Source of the DNA: Liminaster sp045627785
GTDB taxonomy: Bacteria > Bacteroidota > Bacteroidia > Bacteroidales > UBA3663
Direction: 5' to 3'
Assembly (NCBI GenBank): GCA_045627785.1
Contig: JAZQOF010000016.1
Location: 84,482-148,481 of the forward strand
DNA length: 64,000 bases
The position numbers and the translations under genes were made by a program. This document shows positions 5,423 through 12,841 of the stretch, piece by piece. The notes beneath the pieces are model-generated. The model was not told the origin of the DNA. It saw only the letters and a list, made by a program, of their open reading frames with translations, and ran no database searches. The stretch's first letter is position 1. The number at the start of each line of letters is the position of its first letter.

Positions 5423-7483
5423 ATGAAAACGGCCGTTTATTTTAAACATTTTTTGTCTGCATTTGCTGCACTGGTTTTACTGTGTGTTGCCAGCTCATGC
5501 AAAGACCAGAACTTTGACTGGGACAATGTGCACTCGTTGTCTTATACTCAAAAATTTACAGATACATTCATTAAGGAATTTGGTCAGCCAGCTCCTGGAC
5601 ATCAGTGGGGATTTGACTTCAATTGGGAAAATGCAGGTGCAACTAGAGCTGTCGTGAGACCAGATGGCACAATGATAGTTGTTAAGCCTGACACAGACGA
5701 AGATGGCAAGCAAATAATCTATGAATGGGGAGGAAGCGTACCAGACATCACAGACAGAGAATCTAAGGAAGTGTACGAATGGTTCAGAACACACCAAGTG
5801 ACATGGACTAATACCGTAAAGGAAATTGGTGATTGGTCAGTCTGTTTTAAACCAGGATACGAAGGGGATCCTTATGTTTTTGATGTACATACATTGAAGT
5901 GGGATGGAAAAGTAGATCAAGATTTTAAAATCAGCACCGCTGACTATACAAAAATAGATGATTTTAAAAACATTCTTTCAAACAAAAAACTTTATGGTAA
6001 AATTACTATTGGGGCTGATACATACGAAGGTATATTTACTGTAAACGATACTGGATTAATTACATGGCGACTGAGTAATTATGAATTTGATGGTATTCAT
6101 ACAACTCGTGACACGGGACTGACAGCTATGTGCACTTATACCATAACAGACACAGATTATTCTTTGGACAACACAGAGAATATGGGACCTTCTTATAATC
6201 AAAAAGGTGTAGCTATCCCAGTTGGAACTAGAGTTAATTTTACAAATGCCTGGATTCAACATGTAGCAAGCGAAAGATTCAGTAGTGATTCTTGGGATGT
6301 CTCTACAACCTTGAAAAATTCAGATAGTGATCATTTCGGAGCTGATGAGATATCTTTTTCTAATGAATCCCTCAACCCAGCGGGAAAAATGGACTACTTG
6401 GAATTATATAAAATTGACGGAACACAAGGTCACACATTTGACTGGAATGGCGCAAAAGGGTACGGCTATGGTTCAACTACAGAAAAAGGATATTTGCAAG
6501 ACGGTTCTGTAAATAAACAAAATGGCGTACTTGCTATTGGTACAAATTTAAACAATTTATCATACCATTGTTCATTAGATTCAAAAAAGCACGACAAATG
6601 GATTCTAGTGTATCTTAAAGGTGCAGATTACGAAGGATGGTATCTAGGATTTGATTTAGAAGGCTATGGAGATGTGACTAGTTCTCAAGCAACAGCAAAC
6701 GGATATTGCAACGACTGGATTGTTAAGTTAACAGAAGTAAGCCTTGAAGACAAATGGGAAAACTATCGTTTGATGTGTGAAGACTTGGGCGGTGATGCAA
6801 ATGAAGTAACAATTGGCAACACTGTACATATTTCAGATATCGATTATAACGATATTGTATTGGATGTAGATCGCAACCCAGATAAAACTGTGGTAAAACT
6901 TGACCTTAGAGCAGCAGGAGGTACAATTCCATTAACTGTATGGTATGGAAATACGATTTTATTTGAAACTCACGAAATGTTCAAGAGCAATAAGACATTC
7001 CTTGACGGTTCACACTTCATGACAGCCAGTGATTATGCCGTGATGTATAATACTCATGGTGGAGACGAAGCCAACACCACAGATGGCATTATACCAATCA
7101 CTTTGACATTGAAATTTAACACAGGCGCAACAAGTGTAACTAAAGATGGTAACAATATAAATATACCATCTCCAAGATTTGATGAATCAAGCTTGCAGTT
7201 CAAAGTATGGAGATTTGAAACTCAATCATATATCGATGCAGGCAATAATACTTATAGTCCAGCAGAGTGGGTATCTATTTACAATATGGAAGGAGACGCT
7301 CCATTGAAGTTATGCGTTCCTACAACAGTTCAATGGCTCAAGGAAAGAAAATCTATTAAAGAAGGATATCCTGGATTTGTAAATTGGGTAAAAGACCCAT
7401 ACGACTACTTCTGGGGAGCAAGCAAAACAATTAATCAAGACAAGCTCTGTCCCAATGTTGTAACTCCAGCTTCTGGAAATTAA
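5423..7483 (+). CDS. LruC/DUF4842-type surface lipoprotein, expressed copy
   Basis: 686 residues. MKTAVYFKHF, a hydrophobic stretch and the lipobox VASSC give a lipoprotein signal peptide (Cys near 29). KDQNFDWD follows. The middle third differs most from the 271-2202 copy and carries an extra segment around residues 130-230. The C-terminal LruC/DUF4842 region has ISDIDYNDIVLDV (about 471-483), RAAGGTIPLTVWYG and a YFW tail. It is probably an outer-surface lipoprotein with an unknown ligand. The first two and a third codons lie inside the invertible segment; the rest lies outside it. Expression therefore depends on cassette orientation. Confidence 0.85.
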   Translation: MKTAVYFKHFLSAFAALVLLCVASSCKDQNFDWDNVHSLSYTQKFTDTFIKEFGQPAPGHQWGFDFNWENAGATRAVVRPDGTMIVVKPDTDEDGKQIIYEWGGSVPDITDRESKEVYEWFRTHQVTWTNTVKEIGDWSVCFKPGYEGDPYVFDVHTLKWDGKVDQDFKISTADYTKIDDFKNILSNKKLYGKITIGADTYEGIFTVNDTGLITWRLSNYEFDGIHTTRDTGLTAMCTYTITDTDYSLDNTENMGPSYNQKGVAIPVGTRVNFTNAWIQHVASERFSSDSWDVSTTLKNSDSDHFGADEISFSNESLNPAGKMDYLELYKIDGTQGHTFDWNGAKGYGYGSTTEKGYLQDGSVNKQNGVLAIGTNLNNLSYHCSLDSKKHDKWILVYLKGADYEGWYLGFDLEGYGDVTSSQATANGYCNDWIVKLTEVSLEDKWENYRLMCEDLGGDANEVTIGNTVHISDIDYNDIVLDVDRNPDKTVVKLDLRAAGGTIPLTVWYGNTILFETHEMFKSNKTFLDGSHFMTASDYAVMYNTHGGDEANTTDGIIPITLTLKFNTGATSVTKDGNNINIPSPRFDESSLQFKVWRFETQSYIDAGNNTYSPAEWVSIYNMEGDAPLKLCVPTTVQWLKERKSIKEGYPGFVNWVKDPYDYFWGASKTINQDKLCPNVVTPASGN
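5430..5473. repeat. Right 44-bp inverted repeat of invertible segment
   Basis: Exact inverse of 2158-2201. Together with the three A residues before it, it makes the 12-bp palindrome AAACGGCCGTTT (5427-5438), which straddles the boundary. In the left copy that palindrome is broken because AAT precedes CGGCCG. Confidence 0.9.
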
Positions 7484-7502
7484 ATCAAATTGAAATATCT
7501 TC

Positions 7503-7530
7503 AAAACCCGCGCCAATCGGCGAGGGTTTT
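7503..7530 (+). terminator. Terminator of right lipoprotein gene
   Basis: AAAACCC-G-CGCC pairs with GGCG-A-GGGTTTT, an 11-bp stem with one mismatch, followed by GTTTTGT. It lies 20 bases past the stop and separates the gene from the convergent recombinase. Confidence 0.75.
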
Positions 7531-7545
7531 GTTTTGTGCCTACTA

Positions 7546-8157
7546 CTAATTGAGGGAAGCTCCCGCCTCGCGCCGTATGAAGCCATAGACGGTATTACGA
7601 GAGACTTTCAGACGTCGCGCAATGACGGAGATGGGAAGATGCTGGGAAAGAAGGCGGAGGACCAAGTGACGCCTCTTGCTGAGCTTGAAACTGTTTTCGG
7701 AAGTACTTCCTTTGGGACGACCTAGCTTCACGCCTTCTGCCTTACGTCGTGCAAGCGCTTCTTTGGTGCGCATTGATATGAGATTTCGTTCTATCTCAGC
7801 CGATAATCCGAAGGCAAATGCAAGGACCTTGCTTTGGATATCATCGCCAAGACGATAGTTATCCTTGATGGTCCAAACCTGGCATCCTTTGTTCATACAG
7901 GTACTGAGAATCTCCATAATCATATAGAGATTTCGCCCAAGACGAGACAGTTCTGAACACACAATGAGATCACCTTTACTGACATGTCGAAGCAACTTAC
8001 CCAGTTGCCGTTTGCTGACTGATTTCGTTCCGCTGATAGTCTCTTCAATCCATCCGTCAATCTCAAGATGCTGGGCTTCGCAGAAATGAATGATCTCGAA
8101 GCGCTGATTCTCGACAGTTTGTTTGTCACTACTGACTCTAATGTATCCGTAAATCAT
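7546..8157 (-). CDS. Serine site-specific recombinase, Hin/Mpi-type invertase
   Basis: 203 residues, the usual length of small serine invertases and resolvases. YIRVSSDKQ at the N-terminus carries the catalytic serine (S9). SRLGR (71-75) is the conserved active-site arginine motif. The E-helix runs from about 105 to 135. GRPKG (146-150) leads into a C-terminal helix-turn-helix (SVIARRLKVSRNTVYGFIRR, 177-196). Such enzymes invert or resolve DNA between short dyad sites; Mpi of B. fragilis inverts many promoters at once. The gene lies 63 bases past the right lipoprotein gene and is the obvious candidate to invert 2202-5429. It could also be a leftover resolvase. Confidence 0.9.
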   Translation of the reverse strand: MIYGYIRVSSDKQTVENQRFEIIHFCEAQHLEIDGWIEETISGTKSVSKRQLGKLLRHVSKGDLIVCSELSRLGRNLYMIMEILSTCMNKGCQVWTIKDNYRLGDDIQSKVLAFAFGLSAEIERNLISMRTKEALARRKAEGVKLGRPKGSTSENSFKLSKRRHLVLRLLSQHLPISVIARRLKVSRNTVYGFIRREAGASLN

Positions 8158-8200
8158 AACTATAAAATTTTAATGTTATTGTACGGGTACATAATATATA

Positions 8201-8238
8201 AAACAAAGGAGAGAGCCGCAAGACTCTCTCCTTTGTTT
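8201..8238 (-). terminator. Strong hairpin between GNAT gene and recombinase
   Basis: AAACAAAGGAGAGAG (8201-8215) pairs perfectly with CTCTCTCCTTTGTTT (8224-8238), a 15-bp stem with an 8-base loop. On the minus strand it ends the GNAT transcript before the recombinase. Upstream of the recombinase lies GTAC-GG-GTAC (8181-8190), a small dyad. Confidence 0.75.
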
Positions 8239-8247
8239 CTTACATTT

Positions 8248-8910
8248 TCATTTTTCAGGATTAAGAAGTATTAAATCAAAATACATTAATCGAGTTTTTC
8301 GGAATTCATCTATCGATTCTTCTTTGATAAAAAAAGTTTTTATTCTATTCCATAAATCCTTATTTGAGGCAGACCGTCTAAGATAAAACATTTCTTCCTC
8401 TGCGGACGAAAACAAAAATTGGAAACCATTATTTTGATAGTATTCAATAACCTTTGGCTTATTAACAGCATCAACAATAATGTATCGACATCCAGTTTTA
8501 TTCAAAGGATCAATGAACCAAGATTTTATAAAGTCCATAACATCATCTCCAATGTTATGCCCAGAAAAATCATCAAAGACAGCCAGCTGACCAACTAAGA
8601 CCGCCGGATACTGAGATTTCCGTTTCGACTGAGGAATCTTTCTATTTAACTTATTACGTTTTTTATTGGGAAGATTATCTACTCGAATAGATGAATTTGC
8701 CACAGTGAAAGCGCTGACCAGTCGATGTGGCGATGCATCTTCCACGAAGCAATAAGTTTTTCCAAGCAGTTGAGTTTTATAATGATCAAATTCTGCATGA
8801 AAAAATTCTTCAATATCTTTATCTCTGGAACAAGTGAACGGAGGACAACTGGTAACAATAGCAGAAGTCATCTCACAGAAGGTACAACCTTCATTGATAA
8901 ACTTCATCAT
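8248..8910 (-). CDS. GNAT-family N-acetyltransferase, probable toxin
   Basis: 220 residues. GNAT motif A is VGQLAVFDDFSGHNIGDDVM, then YIIVDAVNKPKVIEYYQNNGFQF. The closing RLMYFDLILL matches the RLMYYDL tail of the 2511 product. It is 40-50 residues longer than the two cassette GNATs because of an insert (FSSAEEEMFYLRRSASNKDL) before the last strand. The start overlaps the small upstream gene by four bases (8907-8910). It fits the same toxin-antitoxin theme but lies outside the invertible segment. Confidence 0.75.
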   Translation of the reverse strand: MMKFINEGCTFCEMTSAIVTSCPPFTCSRDKDIEEFFHAEFDHYKTQLLGKTYCFVEDASPHRLVSAFTVANSSIRVDNLPNKKRNKLNRKIPQSKRKSQYPAVLVGQLAVFDDFSGHNIGDDVMDFIKSWFIDPLNKTGCRYIIVDAVNKPKVIEYYQNNGFQFLFSSAEEEMFYLRRSASNKDLWNRIKTFFIKEESIDEFRKTRLMYFDLILLNPEK

Positions 8911-9065
8911 AATTGTGCCTTCTTGAGAATCTCCTTTGCTATAGAAACCTGTCTTGAGAAAGCTATAGAACCTTTTCTTTCAGTAAAATTTTGTTCTGCC
9001 TGTTTGTTAAATCTTTCAGCAACACTACTGTGCAATGTTGGAATAGGTTTGATATAAACTGCCAT
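8907..9065 (-). CDS. Small antitoxin-like protein coupled to GNAT
   Basis: 52 residues from the ATG at 9065: MAVYIKPIPTLHSSVAERF, then a charged helix ending AKEILKKAQL. It overlaps the GNAT start by four bases. VYIKPIPTLHSSVAERF has the look of an antitoxin N-terminus, but the family was not identified. The longer frame from 9098 runs through a hairpin and is less likely. Confidence 0.65.
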   Translation of the reverse strand: MAVYIKPIPTLHSSVAERFNKQAEQNFTERKGSIAFSRQVSIAKEILKKAQL

Positions 9066-9092
9066 AATCTGATAATTAAAAGGTGAATGATA

Positions 9093-9119
9093 GTCCACGG
9101 ATTTTTACATTCCGTGGAC
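9093..9119 (-). terminator. Hairpin after fabD
   Basis: GTCCACGGA (9093-9101) pairs perfectly with TCCGTGGAC (9111-9119), 9 bp with a 9-base loop. It sits 16 bases past the fabD stop and just before the antitoxin-like gene. The U-tract is poor, so it could be an attenuator rather than a terminator. Confidence 0.5.
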
Positions 9120-9134
9120 ATTAAATATACAGAA

Positions 9135-10007
9135 TCAAAGTGCCTGTGCTGAAACTTCCTTAGAGATCTTCTTGACGAGACCCTGAAGAACTGCGCCTGG
9201 ACCGCACTCTATGAATGTGTCAGCGCCATCAGCAATCATGTTCTGAACAGACTTTGTCCAACGGACAGGGCTTGTGAGCTGAGCTACGAGATTAGCCTTG
9301 ATCTCGGCTGCGTCAGTGTGAGCCTGAGCATCGACATTCTGATAGATCGGGCACTTTGGAGCCTTGATTTCTGTAGCCTGGATTGCCTCAGCGAGTTCAG
9401 CGCGAGCAGGTTCCATGAGAGGAGAGTGGAATGCGCCACCGACCTTGAGAGGAAGAGCACGCTTAGCGCCAGCTGCGAGCATGAGTTCGTTTGCCTTAGC
9501 TACTGCTTCGTTTGCACCAGAGATGATGATCTGACCCGGGCAGTTATAGTTTGCTGCAACTACAACGCCATCGACTGAAGCGCAGATCTCCTCGACCTTC
9601 TCGTCTGGAAGGGCGATGATTGCCGACATTGTAGAAGGATTGAGTTCGCATGCCTTCTGCATTGCCATAGCACGCTTGCTCACGAGGCTTACACCTGCTT
9701 CGAACGAGAGAGCGCCACTTACTACGAGAGCAGAGAACTCACCGAGTGAGTGACCTGCAACCATGTCAGGCTCAACGTTAGCGCAGAGTGCTGGAATTAC
9801 TGAACAAAGGAATACTGCAGGCTGAGTAACCTTAGTCTGCTTGAGGTCGTCTTCTGTTCCTTCGAACATAAGATCTGTGATACGGAAACCGAGGATCTCG
9901 TTAGCCTTTTCGAACAATGCCTTAGCCTGCTCGTTGCTGTTGTAGAGGTCCTTGCCCATACCTACGAACTGGGCGCCTTGCCCAGGGAAAACGTATGCTT
10001 TTGCCAT
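9135..10007 (-). CDS. fabD: Malonyl-CoA-ACP transacylase
   Basis: 290 residues. It transfers malonyl from CoA to acyl carrier protein in fatty-acid synthesis (cytoplasm). The N-terminal FPGQGAQFVGMG loop, the GHSLGE nucleophile elbow (85-90, Ser87) and AFHSPLM (His194) are all present. Length is normal. The gene is transcribed alone from a good promoter in the divergent region shared with galM. Confidence 0.95.
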   Translation of the reverse strand: MAKAYVFPGQGAQFVGMGKDLYNSNEQAKALFEKANEILGFRITDLMFEGTEDDLKQTKVTQPAVFLCSVIPALCANVEPDMVAGHSLGEFSALVVSGALSFEAGVSLVSKRAMAMQKACELNPSTMSAIIALPDEKVEEICASVDGVVVAANYNCPGQIIISGANEAVAKANELMLAAGAKRALPLKVGGAFHSPLMEPARAELAEAIQATEIKAPKCPIYQNVDAQAHTDAAEIKANLVAQLTSPVRWTKSVQNMIADGADTFIECGPGAVLQGLVKKISKEVSAQAL

Positions 10008-10073
10008 AGTTATTTATTGTTTGAATTGATCAAATACTGCTAAAAGTAGTTCAAAATTGATTTATTACGTGCG

Positions 10074-10104
10074 CAAAGTTACAACATTTTATCGGGAAAG
10101 CAAA
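10074..10104 (-). promoter_or_regulatory. fabD promoter
   Basis: On the minus strand: TTTG (10101-10104), 19-base spacer, TAACTTTG (10074-10081). Confidence 0.8.
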
Positions 10105-10130
10105 CCCTGAACGTTTTTTTAGACGAAAAT

Positions 10131-10162
10131 TTTGCATATTTATCAATATCTTTATATCTTTG
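10131..10162 (+). promoter_or_regulatory. galM promoter
   Basis: TTTG (10131-10134), 20-base spacer, TATCTTTG (10155-10162), about 30 bases before the ATG at 10192. Confidence 0.8.
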
Positions 10163-10191
10163 CGCGTGAATTACTAAAAAATTTAAGAGAT

Positions 10192-11268
10192 ATGAATACA
10201 CTTTCGGGACTTGATCCTAAAAAATTTGAGTCAACAGTTGACGGTAAGGCAACTGCTTTATATGTGCTGACAAATGCCAGCGGTGCTGAAATCACAGTTT
10301 GTAACTACGGTGGTATCATCGTTTCGGTTATGATGCCTGATCGTGACGGCAAGATGGACAACGTTGTGCTTGGCCTCAGCAATATCGACGACATGGTAAA
10401 AGAAGTTGACCCATATCTCGGAGCAGCAATCGGTCGTTACGGCAACCGTATCGCTAACGGCAAGTTCTCTATCGAAGGTGTTGAATATACTCTTCCACAG
10501 AATAATGCAACCAACTGTCTTCACGGCGGTCTCAGAGGCTTCTCTCATCACGTATGGGATGCAGAAATGCCTAACAAGCAGACTATCGTGCTCAAGTACA
10601 CTTCAGTTGACGGCGAAGAAGGTTTCCCTGGAAATCTCAGCATTGAGATGACATACACTCTCACTGACAACAATGAGATCCGCATCGACTACAAGGCTAC
10701 TACAGACAAGAAGACTCTCTGTAACCTCACAAACCACTCATTCTTCAACCTCGCAGGTATCAAGGATAAGGCTGAGGCTCCAGTAATCACAGACAACGTA
10801 CTCACATTGAACTGCGACAAGTTCATCCCAGTTGATGCAATCGCAATTCCTGTTGGCGTTAAGTGTCCTGTTGAAGGCACTCCATTCGACTTCCGCAAGC
10901 CAACTGTTGTTGCTGAGCGTATCGATGCCGACGACACTCAGATCAAGTATGGTGCAGGTATCGACCACAGCTTCTGCATCAACAACTGGAAGCCAGGTGA
11001 GCTCACACTCGCTGCTGTTTGCGAATGTCCTGCTACAGGCCGTGTTCTCTCTACTTACACTACAGAGCCAGGTCTTCAGGTTTACTCAGGCAACTTCCTC
11101 AACGGTACAGTTGGTGCATGCGGCACAGTATTCCCACGCCGTTCAGGTATCTGCTTCGAGTCACAGCATCACCCAGACTGTATCAACCAGCCAGGCTTCG
11201 AGCAGTGCGTACTTGCTCCAGGTGAGACTTACAAGCAGACTACAGTCTACGCATTCAGCGTGAAGTAA
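10192..11268 (+). CDS. galM: Aldose 1-epimerase (galactose mutarotase)
   Basis: 358 residues. It interconverts alpha and beta anomers of galactose or glucose. Recognisable segments are GRYGNRIANGKF near the N-terminus, NNATNCLHGGLRGF with an active-site His, LTNHSFFNLAG with the second His, and a C-terminal glutamate region (CFESQHHPDCINQP). The ATG at 10192 is used because the upstream frame start at 10132 overlaps the promoter. It starts the gal cluster with galK; the sugar transporter often found between them in Bacteroides is absent here. Confidence 0.93.
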   Translation: MNTLSGLDPKKFESTVDGKATALYVLTNASGAEITVCNYGGIIVSVMMPDRDGKMDNVVLGLSNIDDMVKEVDPYLGAAIGRYGNRIANGKFSIEGVEYTLPQNNATNCLHGGLRGFSHHVWDAEMPNKQTIVLKYTSVDGEEGFPGNLSIEMTYTLTDNNEIRIDYKATTDKKTLCNLTNHSFFNLAGIKDKAEAPVITDNVLTLNCDKFIPVDAIAIPVGVKCPVEGTPFDFRKPTVVAERIDADDTQIKYGAGIDHSFCINNWKPGELTLAAVCECPATGRVLSTYTTEPGLQVYSGNFLNGTVGACGTVFPRRSGICFESQHHPDCINQPGFEQCVLAPGETYKQTTVYAFSVK

Positions 11269-11340
11269 GGGGCGACGATAACGAAAACGAAAACGAAAAC
11301 GAAAATAAACAAATAATATAATAATAAAAATTACTAAATT

Positions 11341-11460
11341 ATGGCAAAGTCAGAAAAGAAGCGCAAGAAGGTTTTCGGCTTCCACACTCCATTCAACAAG
11401 CCAACTAAGGCTCAGGAGTCTGCTGCAGAAGCTATGGCAGCTTATCTTGCAAAGAAGTAA
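11341..11460 (+). CDS. 39-residue basic protein of unknown function
   Basis: MAKSEKKRKKVFGFHTPFN is followed by an alanine-rich helix ending AAYLAKK. It lies between galM and galK in the same direction, after a short tandem run of ACGAAA units (about 11279-11306). Codon usage matches the flanking genes (TCC, CTC, GCA/GCT), which supports real coding. The family was not recognised. Confidence 0.6.
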   Translation: MAKSEKKRKKVFGFHTPFNKPTKAQESAAEAMAAYLAKK

Positions 11461-11513
11461 ATTTGTAGCTTGTTTTATTAATAAGCAACATTGACAAGAA
11501 AACATTTAACCGA

Positions 11514-11559
11514 GGCCTAACCTTTCACCTTCCCAGAGTGGGAAGGCTGAGGCTGGGCC
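11514..11559 (+). promoter_or_regulatory. Structured leader before galK
   Basis: CCTTCCCA-GAG-TGGGAAGG (11528-11546) is a tight hairpin nested in weaker pairing of GGCC (11514-11517) with GGCC (11556-11559). There is no T-tract. It could protect the mRNA or tune galK translation; no known riboswitch is recognised. Confidence 0.4.
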
Positions 11560-11576
11560 ATTAATATTTAAATACT

Positions 11577-12731
11577 ATGGATATCGAATATGTACGCTCG
11601 CGCTTTGCGAAGCATTTCTTTGGAACATCTGGTACAGTTTATGCAAGTCCAGGTCGTATTAACCTCATCGGAGAACACACAGACTACAACGGTGGTTTCG
11701 TATTCCCAGGCGCAGTAAAGCAGGGAATGGTTTTGGAAATCAATCCAAATGGTACAGACAAGGTTCGCGCTTATTCCATCGACCTCAAGGATTATGTTGA
11801 GTTCGGTCTCGGCCTCTATGACGCTCCTAAGGCATCATGGGCTCGTTACATCTATGGCGTATGCCGTGAGATGATCCTTCGTGGCGTGAAGATTCAGGGC
11901 TTCGACACAGCATTTGCCGGCGATGTGCCACTTGGTGCTGGTATGTCTTCTTCGGCTGCTCTCGAAAGCGCATTTGCATTTGCTGTAAATGATATGTTCG
12001 GCGAGAACAAGGTTGACAAGTTTGATCTTGCAAAGGTTGGTCAGGCTACAGAACACAAGTATATCGGTGTAAACTGCGGTATCATGGACCAGTTCGCAAG
12101 TGTATTCGGCAAAGAGAAGTGTCTCATCCGTCTCGACTGTCGTTCACTTGAATATGAATATTTCCCATTCGACCCACAGGGCTACAAGCTCGTTCTTCTC
12201 AACTCTAACGTCAAGCATGAGCTCGCTTCTTCTGCATACAACGATCGCCGCAAGAGCTGTGAGACAGTAGTTGCAGAGATCGCAAAGACTCACCCAGAGG
12301 TTAAGCTTCTCCGCGACGCTACTTTCGAAATGCTCGAAGAGGTTAAGGCTAACGTTTCTGAGGAAGACTACAAGTGTGCATACTATGTGATCGGCGAGAC
12401 TGATCGTGTGCTTGCTGTCTGCGACGCTCTCCAGAAGGGTGACTACGAGACTGTAGGTCAGAAGATGTATGAGACTCACGAAGGTCTCTCAAAGAACTAC
12501 AAGGTGAGCTGCGAAGAGCTCGATTACCTCAACGATATCGCTAAGGAATGCGGCGTTACTGGTTCTCGCGTGATGGGTGGTGGTTTCGGTGGTTGTACTA
12601 TCAACCTCGTTAAGGAAGACCTCTACGACAAGTTCATCGCTACTGCAAAAGTTAAGTACGCTGAGAAGTTCGGCAAGGAACCTGGTGTGATCGATGTTGT
12701 AATCGGTGACGGTTCACGCAAACTTGCTTAA
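11577..12731 (+). CDS. galK: Galactokinase
   Basis: 384 residues. It phosphorylates galactose to galactose-1-phosphate with ATP, the first committed step of the Leloir pathway. The GHMP kinase hallmarks are all present: PGRINLIGEHTDYNGG (25-40), the ATP-binding PLGAGMSSSAAL (118-129), and GGGFGGC near the C-terminus. Length is normal. Confidence 0.96.
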   Translation: MDIEYVRSRFAKHFFGTSGTVYASPGRINLIGEHTDYNGGFVFPGAVKQGMVLEINPNGTDKVRAYSIDLKDYVEFGLGLYDAPKASWARYIYGVCREMILRGVKIQGFDTAFAGDVPLGAGMSSSAALESAFAFAVNDMFGENKVDKFDLAKVGQATEHKYIGVNCGIMDQFASVFGKEKCLIRLDCRSLEYEYFPFDPQGYKLVLLNSNVKHELASSAYNDRRKSCETVVAEIAKTHPEVKLLRDATFEMLEEVKANVSEEDYKCAYYVIGETDRVLAVCDALQKGDYETVGQKMYETHEGLSKNYKVSCEELDYLNDIAKECGVTGSRVMGGGFGGCTINLVKEDLYDKFIATAKVKYAEKFGKEPGVIDVVIGDGSRKLA

Positions 12732-12734
12732 TGC

Positions 12735-12833
12735 CAATTAAAAATTAAAAGTTAAAAATGAAAAATGATAGATTCTGAAACAAAACAGATTATCCAGAAA
12801 ACAATTAATTTTTAACTTTTAACTTTTAATTAT
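12735..12833. repeat. Inverted AT-rich spacer repeats between galK and truA
   Basis: AATTAAAAATTAAAAGTTA (from about 12736) and its inverse near 12805-12833 could form a long AU hairpin. A similar sequence recurs at about 21681-21706. These are spacer repeats of the kind scattered through this window. Confidence 0.6.
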
Positions 12834-12841
12834 AAAGATAT

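Larger units (their letters stand above)
2202..5429. mobile_element. Putative 3.2-kb invertible expression cassette
   Basis: This segment lies between perfect 44-bp inverted repeats that are the 5' ends of two oppositely oriented lipoprotein genes. It carries the only promoter, leader and ATG (5309-5429) able to express either gene. It also carries three toxin-antitoxin-like modules and a DUF2442-HTH gene, all pointing right, in the same direction as the lipoprotein promoter. Inversion would swap which gene is expressed and turn all cassette genes round with it. The layout resembles the promoter inversion between alternative S-layer genes in Campylobacter fetus and Mpi-controlled promoter inversion in Bacteroides fragilis. 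That inversion takes place here is an inference. Confidence 0.8.

Noticed and set aside
7546..8157. Recombinase as resolvase of a complete transposon
   Set aside because: No transposase or terminal inverted repeats were found around it; the nearby 44-bp inverted repeats make an invertase role more likely.
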